Shown: positions 12,090-25,259, counted from the stretch's first letter. The stretch: DNA of 64,000 bases from Caprimulgus europaeus (GCA_907165065.1 OU015534.1:9555686-9619685); one strand, 5' to 3'. The notes: generated from the letters alone by a model not told the origin. A program made the numbers and translations.

Positions 12090-15000
12090 CTTCCCTCAGA
12101 GAACAGCATGCTTGCAATACAGATAAATACACCAAAAGGTTGATTCTACCCTGGTGTAAATGCATGGGAATCTTAACAGCAGAGAAGAGAATGGAAGTGC
12201 CAGGTTTAAGAAGTAGTCCCAGGAACCAGAAATACCGTTCTGGTATTTGTATACTTTTCAGAGAGTTAGACTTATTCTTAATCTAACAAGTTATCACCCC
12301 CCAAAATTCAGAGAAATCAGAGGAAACATACCCTTGTTGCCCTTCTCCTACAGCATGTCTGGTTGGAGCTTCCTCTTCCTCCAGTGGCAGAAGTCCTAGG
12401 TTTTGTGTTCTCTATGGTCTATTTATTTTACTTAATATTGATCATAATATTAATAGTAGTTTATCACATCAAATAAGCCAGTTCCAGGTAAATCTAGTGA
12501 GAAACTGTAAGTCTGGCATGGAAACTGCCCAGCCCTCCTCCTCATGTAAACCTTCAGGCTGATGGCAAGGCAAAGGAGTGGAAGACAACAGCTGAGGAAA
12601 GAGATTTGTTCTGTTTTGATCAAGCTTGTTGGAAGGCTCAGAAGTGCTTGATTTATTCCTAATTGTATTTGATAAAGTTCAGCTCTTAACGGCCTTCTCA
12701 GCATCACTCCTGCTAAGTACACAGGTCTATGCAGGTACAGCCTGTGCATCTGAGGTCAGGCAGCTGCTTGGACTCCAAAAACTACCAACCTGAAGTCAAG
12801 ATAGCCATCTCTCCAAGAGTTTGAGAAATAAAATGCATCCACAAGAAAATGCTGGTTTGAGTTGCCGATGTTTTTTAGAGGAAAATCTGATTTGCAACCT
12901 GTGGTTTGGCTTGCAGCATTTTGTGTGCATGGATTTCACAGCAGTGGAAATGAGGCACTTGGTAACCTTGGCTATTGTTAGCCCCCCTTCTGAGCAGATG
13001 CTCCCCCAGAAAGTCTCATGTCTCCTAGATCCAAACAACACCTCTGCCCCAAAATCCTTTGCCTAGGATTGCAGGCAGAGATCTTTGGGCAACAACACAA
13101 GCATTCAACACTAAGGAGCATTTTGAAGAGCAGGGGACAGAAATAAGATGGTAAAGCTGTTTATCACTGATTTAGAAAAGCCATCATGCCCGAGGACTTG
13201 TTTTCATCCCTAATCCAATGAGCAGAGTGTGCACTTGGTTCCTCATATGTGTTTCCACACGCACCAGGCACTAAGCCCCCAGCACTGCAAAGACCAACAT
13301 TTCTGTATCACACTGATTCTTTTACTGCTGCAAAGTACATCTCTACCTAGGAACAGAGGAGCAAAAGGACATCAAGAGCCCTGCAATTTCAAAAATGATG
13401 GAGATGCAGGATATGCAGCACTTCTGCTCCTGTTTCCCCTCTCATACATGCAAAGGAAGCTGCAAAACATTTCCCCCAAACTTGTAACAAGCTTAAAACA
13501 AGCTGCAGAAAAGACCAAAAGCCACAAAGTACAGCATAAAACAGGAGGAGAGCAGGAAAGATTACAAGCACTAAGATGCTTAGGGGTCCTGCAGACTGCA
13601 AGGGAATTCGTTAGGTGCTAATTCCCAGGTGAGCCTCAGCAGCGGGCTGTGCTCTGTGCTGCAGCTGAGGACAAAGAAGAGGTGACAGGTCCCAGCCTCT
13701 GTCTTCTGATGAAAAATTTATGCCTAACCCTAAGCTTAATGATTTAATGCTGGTCATGTGAGCAGGACTCCCTGACTAGGCTCCAGAGAATCTGCTAACA
13801 CCAACTGAAGTGCCAACACAACCAGCTCAGCATCCTGCCTCTAGCAATGGCCAATTTCCAGTGCTCCAGAAGAAGGCAAAGAAAACTCTCGGAAGCCAAG
13901 TTACGTAACATTTACACAATATTATAAACTAACACAGTTCTGGTTTGTTATTTTGTTCCCATGAATATGATATGACTCAATGGAAAGTACTCTGTGGGAA
14001 ACAGGCGGCACACTTTGAATTTTCAGCTTCCAGAAATAAGATACTGCTCAACAGAATCTGAAAACAGCATACCTGTTGGAGGGATGAGCCCAGCTTAAAA
14101 CCTAGAGATGAAGAAATCTGGAGTTTGAGAATGGTTGGAAAAAAAAAAAAAAAATCTTGTGTCTGGTCTGACTGTTGCAATCATGGTGGCAGCAGACGGA
14201 ACCCAAGCCACGTATCTACCTAAGTGGTGTGTCAATATAGCAGCATTCATGCTTACCTTGAAACAAACCAGAATAATCCTATACTGGGACTTTTTTCTTT
14301 CTTTCTTTATGAGTACTCTTTATTGTTCGTACCAGCATTTCTTACATCCTTTTTCAGCTGCTACTTATAATCCTGAAGTGGTGTTTGAAATCTGTCTCTG
14401 AATTTCAGGGTGTGAAGCCAACTCGAATCTCTTGTCTCCCTGTAAGCTCTCATGACAAGGATAAAGAAGGACAAAATGTTATGCAGACTTGTTGACGGAG
14501 GTGAAACTCAGTGGTTGCCAAAGATGGTTTCTGGAAACAGTGCAAACCCTGCACTGAAACCTTACTGGCATGCAAGACAATCTTTGCTTTTTACTAGTAG
14601 GCCCAAAACTAACATTTTCATAATAATTTTCCAGTATCAAAGTGATAGTTTTTATCCAAGACAGCTGAATACTACAGAACTGTGTAACAACAATTCAGTG
14701 CCAAACATATGCTATGTATATATTTTAACACCTTTGATAATAATAAAAAATGCATGTTCCTAGCAGTTTTCTCAACTTTCATTCAATAACAACATCCTCA
14801 AGTTGATGCTTTTTGTTTTCCTTTCATATTATTACGAACCTGTGTTTAATTCTCAGTGCCAGTTTGGCTTTTTAACCTCTCTTTCTACATTCCACTAGTA
14901 ATGTCTGATTAAGAAATTAGCCTTTCAAGTGCTATAAAAAAATCCAAGAAATACAGTAATACAATACCATGGAAAACTGATATAATCTTTTCAAAACTAT

Positions 15001-16130
15001 AAAAATTGGTCACCCAAAGGAACATCTGCATGGTAAAAATTTTAAACAAACTAGAAGGGAATCAGATAGCTCATAAAGAACCAAAGGGCTAGAAGAGCCA
15101 TTGGTCGTTTACATATTTTGCTGTCATCCTGACTTGGAGAAGACTATCATTTTGAAGCATGTTTCTTCAGTTTTAGTTACCAGCATCTGGAATGAATTTC
15201 AGGATGGAACACTGAAAGTTTTTAAAAGGAAACTCAACCTTACAATAATTATTCCTTAAATCATTAATATGGTGAAAGTGCCAGATGTAAAAATATGAAC
15301 AAAATAAAATAAAATATGTTCCCAGGTATCACTCAAATCCCTAATGTACATCTGTCTATTTTCTCAGTTCATTAATATCTGTTGTAGTCTCTGATATTTT
15401 CTTTTATGTAAAAATTTCCACTTGCTTGTTATGTCTTCTGTCTTGCATTAGAGTTATTGCTTTACCTCTCAGAATAACTCTGGCTGTGTACATGGTGGGA
15501 CTGTGGATCTACCGTAATATAGGCTTTCCTCCAGCAAAAGATAACAGTGTATTCATCTTCTGTCCAACAGCATGGGAAACTTTTGGTCTGATGGATATTC
15601 AAGAGGGATACCATCCTGAAAGAGTGGTTTCATGGTGACACCAGGACTTTGTCAGCACAGAGCTCCTCACAAGGTTTCATTCACAGGCACAAGGTAAGAT
15701 ACAATGAGACCTAGGTGTGAGGGACTGTAGGGCTTGCTGAGCTTGGGATAGGACCAAGAGCCTGAAGACCTGGCAATTCAGTCCTCGCCTTCACTCTCCG
15801 TTCTCACTTTCAAAGCAGCAGAGGGAGGGGTGAACTTCACTGTGGGTTGATATAAATTGTTCAATGGTCTGTTCTTTTCAGGATGATGATACAAATCACT
15901 AGACAAAAATCAAATTCACTTTTGTAAATGAACCCACTCAAAATGCAGTACAGCTCAGTGAAGAGTTGCACTTAAATGGCTCAGAGGACCTATTTAATGG
16001 AAAACTCCAGGAACTCCTAACTAAACCCCACCAGAGCCCCAGCCATTCATTTTTTTCCACTAACATCCTCCCTCCCTCCACAAAGAAGAATTCTCCTCAG
16101 AGATCCACTGAGTACTCCCAGCACCACTAA
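12090..16130. other. Unassigned intergenic or intronic DNA
   Basis: About 4 kb without a recognised gene. It includes a poly-A tract at about 14138-14154, short open frames without domains, and a weak CR1-like echo near 15085-15250 that is too diverged to call. Confidence 0.55.
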
Positions 16131-16137
16131 ACATTTT

Positions 16138-16285
16138 TGCAGATTAATGCTTGTCTGAATGTTACTAATTAGGCCAGGCGACTATATAATGAGATGCTTA
16201 CAAAGTTTATTCATCACTAAAAATAAATGTTAAGCATCTGGTTTGCAGGCTATTCCCATGTGCCACTCAGGTCCGCATGCTGTAG
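16138..16285. promoter_or_regulatory. Candidate conserved regulatory block with inverted repeat
   Basis: A compact block with the palindromic homeodomain site CTAATTAG at 16165-16172 and a perfect 9-bp inverted repeat, AGATGCTTA at 16192-16200 against TAAGCATCT at 16231-16239. A SOX-type ACAAAG lies just inside the left arm. CpGs at about 16179 and 16274 survive. Non-repetitive and non-coding. The combination suggests an enhancer core; conservation is unknown. Confidence 0.4.
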
Positions 16286-16289
16286 AACC

Positions 16290-19025
16290 AGATGGAGCTG
16301 GAGGGAGACCAATCACAGTGTAGAGGGATTACATGTCTTAAAACCATGGTTAACTTAAATAAGCAAGTTGCCATCCCTTCATAAATCCCACATCTACCAC
16401 CACATGTGTGACAGGACTATTGCACAGGGCTTTCTAGTTCAGGCTCCCCTGCTCTGAGGGGGCAGAGGAGAAAGCCAGACCCTCATGGCAAAGGCCATCT
16501 CTCCCTTGCACACACAGCCCACTTGTCAGCAAAGCCACTCTCTGTTGGTGACCATTTGAAAAGAAAGCCCTGATGACTCACAAAGCAAAAAACCATCGAA
16601 TGGGGCCACACTAAGTAAACTCTCCTTCTGTCCCAGGCAGTGGTGAAAATGACTCATCTGTCAGCTAGGCTTGGGGGAGAGTTTCTCTCTGCCATGCTAA
16701 CCAAATGTTAAGTGGGTTTCTCAAGATGTTTTTTGCAGTGTAACCATTGGTGATGTTTATTTACAGGCCCTCAAATACTCAGAGTAACAGTAGATCTAAA
16801 CAAGGACCCTGCATCTCCTAAAAACATTTATTAGCCTGTGTACAGGCTGATGGAGAAGGTGGGATTGACAGATCAATACTTTATTTTCCTTTTTTGTGTT
16901 CCTCAGCAATGATGTAAAAGAAGCAGCGCTTTTCTGGTTTCATGGGCTTCACATTGACTGGGAAAGCAAGATCTGGGAGATCCCAGGTTCTGGGAGAAAG
17001 AATGTCATTCCTCACCAAAGAGAAGAGAGAAAGAAGGGAAACAATGCAATCCAACATTAGCAGAGAGATGGGGTTTTTCCCAGAACTGGCTGAATCAAAC
17101 CCTCTGGAGAAGAGGAACATTTAAACTGTATTTCTCTTTTTGGATGGGCTTAGGGGCTGCTTTCAGGTTGGGAGGGTTTTTTTGCTGAGCACTGCTGAGC
17201 ATAAATAGAGGAGCTGGTTTCTTGTTGTCCTCAAAGAGTCAGATATTCAAAGGAGCAATGCACAAAAGCAGAACTGATACCTTTAGGGGATACCTTTAAC
17301 CGTAAAGGTAATTTTTCAGCACAAGTGTTTGTTCCTATATTTGTTCCTATAAAGGAGCACAAGGTGATAAATTCATATCTGGATTTCAAGCACAGGGTTT
17401 TCAGGTTCTGAGGTTTTTTTATTCAGTACCTTACATTGCTAGGGAAACATAATAAAGTATGTTGTTTCCAGGAACCACAGAGTACAAGTAAACTATGTAG
17501 ATGAGACTATTACCATAAGAAAAATACTTCTTTACTCTGTAATAAGAAATCTGCAAAGCTATCTGAGTGTGAGAAGGGAGTTATCTCCCACTCTTTAATC
17601 CGGCAGTGAACCTCTTAGCTGACTGCTATTTTAACATTGTTAAGTGTTGCGCTTTGCCACATTTACCAGTTTGCCAAGAAATACAAAATGAACAGATGGA
17701 CAGAGCAACGTTTTCAACCTGTCTAACACTCCAAAATACTAAGATTCTCAAGAGAAACTATGGCACAGAAGCAGCCCACAAAACTCCAACCTCAGGCAAC
17801 ACTGAATCCAACCACAAGACACAAAGCTGCAGGACATACGACTCCTGAAGCCCCGCTGCTCACTGAACAGGCTGAAGTTACATGGTCCATACTTCTTTTC
17901 TGTCTGCTGCTGCCCTGACACTGCAGAGTCCTTGGTGTGGGGTGGAGCATGTTAGGACAAGCTGTGCAGGGCCACAGTGGATGCGGTGTATGCTCGCCTG
18001 TGTGATGATAAGCAGAGACACAATAGAGTGTCAGGAAGGGTGGTTTTGTGGTTATGTGGTTTGCCCACGGCCCAGAAAATTAGTCTCCACCATCGCATTT
18101 CTGCTTGTTGGAAGAAAATCCTTTAATGTGGCTGTAAAGCACAGGGCAGTTCAGTGCTGTGCTGGTAGGAAACATATAGGTGAGATGCACAGGGACATGG
18201 CACATGGACAGATGAACGATGACAATCTCATCAAATTTCACTGTTAGAGCAAGGTTAGACAAAAAGGAATGGATTATGGAAAGTTACAACAAAGCTGGAA
18301 AACACTCGGGGAGGTTTGGTAGCACTGGATCAAAGTTGTCCATCTCCGGAGGGAAAGGAGCTTAAACACATTTTAGTTATGGGCACCATCTCCAGCTAGC
18401 TGAAAGCAGTAGGGACTTCTTCTTTAAACATCATCCAGTGCAGGAACAGAAGCCAGGGAAAACTGGGGCTGTAAGGTAACAACGGAGAACAGTGCAGGTC
18501 ATGGACACAGGGTCTTCTGGGGCCAAGTATGCACAAGTAGAGAGGAGAAGAGGGAGAGGACATTTGCTAAACTGACCCCAGGTGGTACTGCAGCAGAAAA
18601 AGAGGTAACCAGCAGCAAGGAGGTTGGGCAGCAGGTTCAACTGATGCCTGAAAAGACAGGTGTAATTTCCACAACCCATCTGACCAGAAAGGACCAAGTG
18701 CTTCCATATGCAGACCCAAGATCACAATCAACTATCCATATACAGTCATTATAATGGCTTATTCCAGCTGGAGTAAGCCTGAATACACAACTGAAGAATG
18801 GGGTTGGGGCAGGTGAGAAATAGAATTGTCTTTTGGAGTGTTTGGGAGGATTAATCCATGGTTTCCCAAGAGAAAATTAAGGTTGACTAACTGATGAGAG
18901 TAAATAAAATAGCTGATGAAAATGAGGACTGGCCGAATTAGAAGAATATTAATGCACCCGCTCATCTGTGCCCTATTTTCAATGTATTTCTATATTCAAT
19001 ATATGTCCTATATTTCACTTTGGAA
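16290..19025. other. Unassigned intergenic or intronic DNA
   Basis: No gene, repeat family or clear regulatory cluster was recognised. A duplicated 'TTTGTTCCTATA' motif near 17326-17352 is a minor local repeat. Confidence 0.55.
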
Positions 19026-19030
19026 AATGG

Positions 19031-19049
19031 CACACACACACATATATAT
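19031..19049 (+). repeat. Short (CA)n(TA)n microsatellite
   Basis: Six CA units followed by TA units. Too short to be of interest other than as a marker. Confidence 0.8.
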
Positions 19050-19054
19050 CCACA

Positions 19055-19900
19055 GAAGAATCACCAGAAGTTAATGCCAGAGAGTTAGGGTATGAATGCA
19101 GGCTCAGTAACAACTCCACATCAGTGCCTCAGGCAGGACGTTCTCTATCCTGGTTTAGGTTAATCCCTCTCCAAAACAGGATTAAGCTAAAACCATTTGA
19201 GAGGAGGCTTAGGACAAAAATGTATGTCCACATGGGAAACTAGTGCCTGATATGAGAACCGAGGCCACTGGTCCATGGTTTTGAGACTACTTGGAAGAAC
19301 TGAAGTGAAGGAGAAAGCAAGAGACACTAGACGAAGACTGCACAACAGTGCATTTTGGACAATTTTAAGAAGGTTAAATTGCTCCTAGCAAAAATATTTT
19401 GTGGGCAGCATGAAAACACTCCTGCTGGCTTGTGTCTCTTTTTATTGACAGAACCATCAGTTGCTATCATCTGGGAATTTAGTTCAGTTTTTTATAGTTA
19501 CAATTTATGGGGTAAGTTTGAAAAACTCGGAACCAATAAATAAATGGTATGGGTGTTTTGGTACAGAAAAAATTCCTTCCTGACAGCACTAAATGATTTT
19601 ACCCATTTTTGTTCCTGAATCCCTGAAATACAGCTTTTGGGCTCTGGCTACAGGGAAGGTTTGAGGCTTGACTCTCTCCTTTCAGTGCAAAGGAAAGCTA
19701 TCTCTCAAACAGCCAGGGTCTCATGTCCAGTACCTAACAAATGGAAGGGGAACGGGAGCGAGACGGAGCACATTCCACAGCCTGGTGTGTTTAAGGAAAG
19801 GGGTATAGCTTTCACTCTCCCGCTGTTAGACAATAATGCGCTGACTGAAAATGTCAAGCTCCAGTTTAAACAAAATAAAAGAGTGGAGGGCCCAGGGCAG
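19055..19900. other. Unassigned intergenic or intronic DNA
   Basis: No gene or repeat family was recognised. An isolated set of CpGs at about 19749-19766 is unremarkable. Confidence 0.5.
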
Positions 19901-19904
19901 AGAA

Positions 19905-20085
19905 TTTAAACACATATTTATTAGGACTGGTAATGCTCTGACATTTGCTGGATTTTTAATAAGCTGATTAATATTTCTCCTTCCTAGTTCAATGACATGA
20001 AACCAGTGCAGCACAATTAATTTCAACAAGTTTCGGTCAGTGGGTGCTGAAGGAAAATGAACATACAGCACCACAGACTTGAATT
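19905..20085. promoter_or_regulatory. Candidate conserved regulatory block with homeodomain-type sites
   Basis: A 180-bp non-repetitive block with TGATTAAT at 19965-19972 (PBX-HOX-like), CAATTAA at 20014-20020, and several TAAT cores. Both edges pass into plainer sequence. The texture resembles known vertebrate developmental enhancers. It is non-coding in all frames. Confidence 0.38.
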
Positions 20086-20089
20086 AGAA

Positions 20090-21160
20090 GTACTCTCACT
20101 TTGAGCAAGTAACATGGAAACCCACTGCCCTCTGCATGAGGAAATTGCAGCTCAGGACCTCAAGATGAATTTATTTACTTGCAGTAAGTGATTCACTTAA
20201 ATAATAATAATTACACAAAAAGAAGAGGAAGGCGGAGAGAACAGACAACTGAAGCTCCCTCAAAAATGCAACAGAATGGAGTAAAAGACATCCCCAAATG
20301 TGGAAGCACAACAGTTATGCTTATGTTAACATGAAGTCTTAGCTTCATAGGTTAATAACAAAAGAAGAAGGAGAAATAATATTTTCTGGATGACACTGAA
20401 GGTTCAGTTGTTATTGTAGCAATGCACACTAGGGCAACATCTCTTTACTAGGTTATAATCTCTTCAGTGGCTCTTATGCAAGTGGTTCAGAAGGTACCAG
20501 TATCTAACCAGAGCAGTAACACCTCCATATAACTCACCACTGAATGTTGTAGGTTGTGGTAAAGGTTCCCAACCTCTTTGGGATAGTTTCTTCCTCTTTT
20601 GTTAGTTACAACATTATTTCTTTACATGATGAAATGCTTCAAGTCATAGACTGGGTCCCTGTTGTGCAAGCTTTGGGTGAAACACCCAAGAAGCAGAAGT
20701 CTGGTCCAAGGCCATCTGGGAAGTTTAGGCATGAGTTATGACTCAGAACAAAATGGCACGGCAATAACATAAGCCACTACGCTGGTACTAATTGAGATAC
20801 AGAGCACAACTCTGGTGTCTGAAGAAAAGCAAATGGACAAATGTTAGCTGTTGCAACACTTCATGTGTTAGAGCACACGTACTCAATCATGGCGGTCCTG
20901 AAAAAGTCACATACACATGACTGTGCTCTCCTTCTGCTAGTATGTGGAATTTGTGTGCACGTTGGGGTCTTAGCTTTGCTAAGAGAAACCCTGGGGTGCA
21001 GTTATCATAAAAAGAAATGGACTGAGAATGTACATTCTGTAATAAAGCGAATTTTTTTAGCATTTAAAATGTTAGCTCTCACACTAAGCACAGTGCATTC
21101 AAATCCTACACATAAGAAAGTTCAAGCAGAGAACAGAGCTGGACACCTTCCTGACAGATT
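20090..21160. other. Unassigned intergenic or intronic DNA
   Basis: No gene or clear element. Part of the sequence near 20640-20740 has a faint resemblance to old SINE relics but is too diverged to call. Confidence 0.5.
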
Positions 21161-21164
21161 TTAG

Positions 21165-21360
21165 TGAAATTTTAGATTTTGAAAATGAAACATTCACATT
21201 TCTCCGTATTTTTTTCAAACTATCAATCTACAAAATTTTGAAATAAAAAATGAAAATTTTGAAATCGAAATAAGCCACAATTTTCACTAAAAGTGAAACA
21301 TTTCAAATAAACATTAAAATGGGATTTTTTTCAAGTAATTTGGCTTCAAAATGACAGAAA
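21165..21360. repeat. AT-rich degenerate internal repeat
   Basis: Dominated by short GAAA/TTTC and AAATTTT words. A 13-bp word, AAAATTTTGAAAT, occurs at 21232-21244 and again at 21253-21265, a 21-bp spacing. The AAAATTTT core is itself palindromic. It resembles old AT-rich palindromic repeat families of reptiles and birds, but I cannot name one. Confidence 0.45.
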
Positions 21361-21484
21361 GTGGTTGTGTGTTAGGTTGTGGCTATTATTATACTCTATT
21401 TATTGCCAGTATTAATAAAATACTTGTATCCACTGAAGACTAAGAACGTCTATCAGAAACCCATGTGCTGGGTATTTTACTGAT

Positions 21485-21610
21485 GTTTATTTGAAAGACT
21501 GTCCTTGCCTTGAAGAACTTCTAATTTACTTCTGCACCCAGGGGAACTGAGAACAGAAATAGTTGCTTAGCACAGGAGCTGGATTATCCCAGATTCCCAG
21601 TGTCACAAGA
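21485..21610 (-). mobile_element. MIR-like SINE relic (low confidence)
   Basis: On the plus strand the order reads 'GACTGTCCTTGCCTTGAAGAACTTCTAAT' in degraded form and then a 'GGGGAACTGAGAACAGA' block at 21541-21557. In amniote genomes this order often marks the reverse complement of a MIR-type tRNA-derived SINE with an adjoining older tail. Divergence is high and the ends are not defined. Confidence 0.35.
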
Positions 21611-21619
21611 TACATCAAA

Positions 21620-22935
21620 ACCCAGTCCATCATCATCAAGAGTAACACAGGAGACCTGAGGTGACCCAGGCAAACTCAAAACATCACTGTGTCTTAGTAA
21701 GAAGCAGACCTGACCTGAACAGCTAGCAGACTAAATAGATACAGAAACAATAGGGATGAGAAGAGAGGAAAATACTGATTCAGTCTTACAAACCAGAAGG
21801 TAAGAAGCTTCAGCACTGAGCTAGCAGAGCATGGCATGCTGGAAGAGTTTCTCAAACTCACCCAGATACAGAAGATCCTCAAGTCCCAGCCTGAAGTTAA
21901 AACTACGAGAATATTCTTTGCAGATAGAACAGCATGTGGTAGGAAGGATGTCTGAGAAGAAAGTGCTCTAAGGGAGTCATTACAGCCTCAAGTAGTTAAC
22001 ACATCCTAGGACAGTGTTTAATTAGCATGGCTCAATGAGCTACCACCACCTGGCTGGACCACATTACATGGATGTTCTTACTGAGACCGGGAAGTTTTAC
22101 ACCTGCAAAAACTGCCTTCCTTGGGGTCTAAGACAAGGCTTCTTACCCTGCCACCAGAGCAGGCTCAGGGCTTTGGTTACTGCTCAAAGCTGGTACCTAG
22201 ACCCAAGCTCTGGTCCCAGCCTTTCCCTGGAAGCTGTGCTCTGTTCAGCAGAGACCAATGGGCAGGAGACCTCTTTGCTATTATACCTCACCAGCTCTGC
22301 AGGTGACAGATGAAGATGCAAACAGGAATCCCCAGGGGAGAGCTTTTTTACAATCAGGCTCATCATTTAGGTTTCATCTCACCCCAACAAGCCCACAGAG
22401 GGTGTGCAGAGAGACTCCTCACAGCCCCTGTTGGGCATTACCAGTGTCAATCCCGGCATGCAGACTAGAGCCCTCTGTCTCCACTTTAAATTAAGTCTTA
22501 AAATATAGGTCAAATATGATGGATTTGTAGATGATTGCTTAGGGAAAGAAGTGCTGCAGTGAATTAATTACACTACAGGCTGATGACTGATGCCTAAATA
22601 TGGCAAAACCCATGGGGTTTCTAGAAGCAGCTTGACATGAAATACATGGTGAAGGAGCAGTACAGGCTGCAGAAGCCATGGTACTCCAGAGAGACAGATA
22701 TGAAATGGCAATTACTGAGGCCAGTGATGGCCACAGAAAGAACAGGGAGCTGGGAAATGCCCAGCCTAGTTGGAAGAGATCTGGGATGGACAGGAGACAG
22801 GAACACTGGATCCCAGACAAGAAGAGTTCAGCTCCTTTGTTTACTTTCAAGGCAGTCCTCCTTATAACCTGTGCAACTCGAGATAAGCTCTTTGTAATGG
22901 ATATTGGTGATTTTAGCATTAGATTTACAGCCTGT
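21620..22935. other. Unassigned intergenic or intronic DNA
   Basis: Several overlapping short open frames between 22035 and 22990 have no recognisable domain. No repeat family was recognised. Confidence 0.5.
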
Positions 22936-22940
22936 TTTAC

Positions 22941-23035
22941 AGGAATGGGAGTCTGGAGACCTGGATTCTTGTATCTCTGCTATTGATTTCCTGAATAACC
23001 TTAGTGAGTTGTACAGACCCACCTTTTCATGTGTG
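22941..23035 (+). mobile_element. MIR-type SINE relic
   Basis: The segment follows the MIR core in order: a 'GGAGTCTGGAGACCTGGATTC' type block (22949 onward), 'TCTCTGCTATTGATTTCCTG' in place of the usual '..TCTGCCACTTACTAGCTG', then 'AATAACCTTAGTGAGTTGTA' in place of '..TGACCTTGGGCAAGTTAC', and a T/C-rich end. MIR is an ancient tRNA-derived SINE shared by amniotes, so a diverged copy in a bird is plausible. The match is by order of blocks, not by alignment. Confidence 0.5.
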
Positions 23036-23039
23036 GCAG

Positions 23040-24940
23040 CCTGAAACCGTTGCTAATGGTATCATCCTTCTGCAAGGTCCTTACAGAGGCTCTGTTTATT
23101 CATGCCCACAAAGAATAACAAATGCAGGGGCAGAGGAGGTATGAAAAGTCAGATAAAAGCATCATCTGAAAATTGTATCATCACATCGACAAGTGGAGCT
23201 GCATATCAGAGGGGGCAGAGGAAATTTTTCCCCTACCTCCCTCCAAACCTTCACTCACATCCACCCCTACAGTGACCTGACCAGAAAGAGACTACATTGA
23301 TACAGAAAAACAGAAAACAGCAACCCCACAGGATTATCTAGGACTACCCCAAATAAATCCACAGAAAAAAGGCTCCTAAGTACTTGGTACTCATTCAGCA
23401 CATGTCATCTGATAATCTTGGGGCAGCTTACAATGTCTGCCTAGGGAGCATCAGGCCCAAGCATTTCTGAATAGCAGACTAAATTAGATGACTAAATATG
23501 GTATTTTTTTATGAGCTTGGAGCACCCACTTTGGAGTGCTTGGCCCAGGACTGATTCTTTTTGAGACCTAGGCCTTTGATCTGACTGCTAGACAAAATAA
23601 TTAAAGGAACTGAAATACAATCAAGGTTTCTAGCTTAAAAAAAAAATTAAAAAAATACTTGGATATCTTTTTTGGACTCTTCAGATAAAACATCATGTAG
23701 AAAAACAATATGGTGTCTCTTGAGTTTATTCCATCAGCTCCCTTCTTTTAAGCTTACATGTGAAGCTGCTCAGATCTTTTATCGGGAGGGAGAAAAACTG
23801 GAGGTATCAGGCAACCCCCAGGGGGTGGTCAAGTTTAAACCAGACATATTTTCCTCTAAGGACCATTACCTAAAATGCTCTTTTCCTACTGAATGTCCCT
23901 GCTGAGCGATTTTGCTTTGAAAGGGGGCCTCTGTTTGGAAAGAGGGTTTTCTCTGTTGCACACACAGATTTGGTAATTTGGATAGTGCTTCATTTTTCTT
24001 GACCCAGTACTCACCAGCCTGCTCAATGGCTCTACTTTAGGGAAAAAGATGATCTGCTTCCCGCATAAAACACACAGGAGATTCCATGTCTGGAGCAGGA
24101 GGGAGAAGAGGTCCATATCACGAGGCTGGGGAAGTATTTGATGGGTTTCTGCTAGCTCCTGCCTCCCAGTCTGATGTCTCAGGACTAGGTCAGAACAGTC
24201 CAGTGGTGCTTTTTCAGTGAAGAAACAGTGGCAGAGTGGTTGAGGGGGTTTCCCACAGGTCCAAAGGTGCCAACTGGAGCCTCACTTGGATTTTATGTTA
24301 TAAACCGTCCCAAATTAATCCTAGTGGAAAAGAATATCTTGTAATTTGGAGTAAGGAGTCAAAAGCAGGTATGACATAGTAACTTCAATCACTTCCCTGG
24401 AGAGCTTACGTTCTTCACGTAGGCTACATCACTCATGAGGACTGAAAAAAGTCACCTCTAGGTGTTTCAGCAGCAAATTTTGATACCTGGAGAGCAAGGG
24501 CTGAGTAAAGTCTCTAATGCTACCAACAATCTAACCTTGTCTCTTGGCTAAAGCTAGTTTTGCATCCTCTGACCATAAACTGGTGTTCAAAAGCCAGTGC
24601 CTGGAAGTTTAGTGAAAAATCAATACTTATCCAAAAGGGCACGGGTTTTATCCTTTACACTTACTTCCTATCATGAGGCATCCTCCTCCCCTCTTCATGT
24701 CTTTTTCTTTTGCTTCCCTTTTCTCTCCTTCAGTCTGAGATCCTGACAAGGTAGGAAGGCAGAAGACTTGATTTCCTTGTCACTGAGCCAGTTAAAATGG
24801 CTATTTTGATGACACTCTCAGCCTCGGATAGGTTGCCAGCACCAAGGCAAACCCAGTGCGACCACACAATCTGTGAGTCCTAGGCTGGCTTTGAAGCCCT
24901 TTGGAGCAAGCACATCCCTCTCCTTGCAAGCATTTTGTAC
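23040..24940. other. Unassigned intergenic or intronic DNA
   Basis: No gene or known element was recognised. An A-rich run lies at 23636-23657. Confidence 0.5.
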
Positions 24941-24949
24941 GACATTCCT

Positions 24950-25250
24950 TCATTTCACATTTTGTTCTGTGGGAGTACGTTTGTTATTAATCACTGGCTT
25001 GCACATTAATACAGTGCTTTCTAACAGTTAAACCAGATATTCCATCCTAGCAACTCAAATTAATATTTGTTTGAATAATCTATTTGAGATGATGTCTGGC
25101 CAGCAGTGTGGTCTGGCTGGCAGCACTTTGCTCTCCCAAGCGGACGTTTTCATTTGGTTTGTTCCATATTTTCTTCCTCTGCTCTTATTTTATATCGTCC
25201 CCTAAAATCTTCCATTCAGATTGCTTTCTCTAGCAATAGTTCTTCTTGCA
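24950..25250. promoter_or_regulatory. Candidate conserved regulatory block
   Basis: AT-rich non-repetitive DNA with ATTAATCA at 24986-24993 (reverse complement of TGATTAAT), ACATTAATAC near 25002-25011 and AAATTAATATTTG near 25057-25069, followed by a TGGC/GCCA-rich patch (25098-25124) and a CpG-bearing stretch to 25198. The texture fits a developmental enhancer. Non-coding in all frames. Confidence 0.38.
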
Positions 25251-25259
25251 TTCAGTCCA

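Noticed and set aside
14138-14154. Poly-A tract as the tail of a processed pseudogene
   Set aside because: The upstream sequence has no coding resemblance and no target-site duplication was found. The same holds for the A or T tracts near 28.8, 39.4, 44.5, 48.8, 51.8, 57.2 and 59.2 kb.
15085-15290. Possible further CR1-like relic
   Set aside because: A few words recall CR1 (for example TTTTTAAAAGGAAACTCAAC), but the order of landmarks is not convincing.
20640-20745. Possible old SINE tail
   Set aside because: Resemblance is limited to short words with no consistent order.
10258-25000. Several scattered TGATTAAT words (10258, 19965, 24986) as evidence of PBX-HOX enrichment
   Set aside because: At this base composition about four or five copies are expected by chance on both strands of 64 kb. 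Only the mirrored pair at 60985-61011 is kept as a finding.
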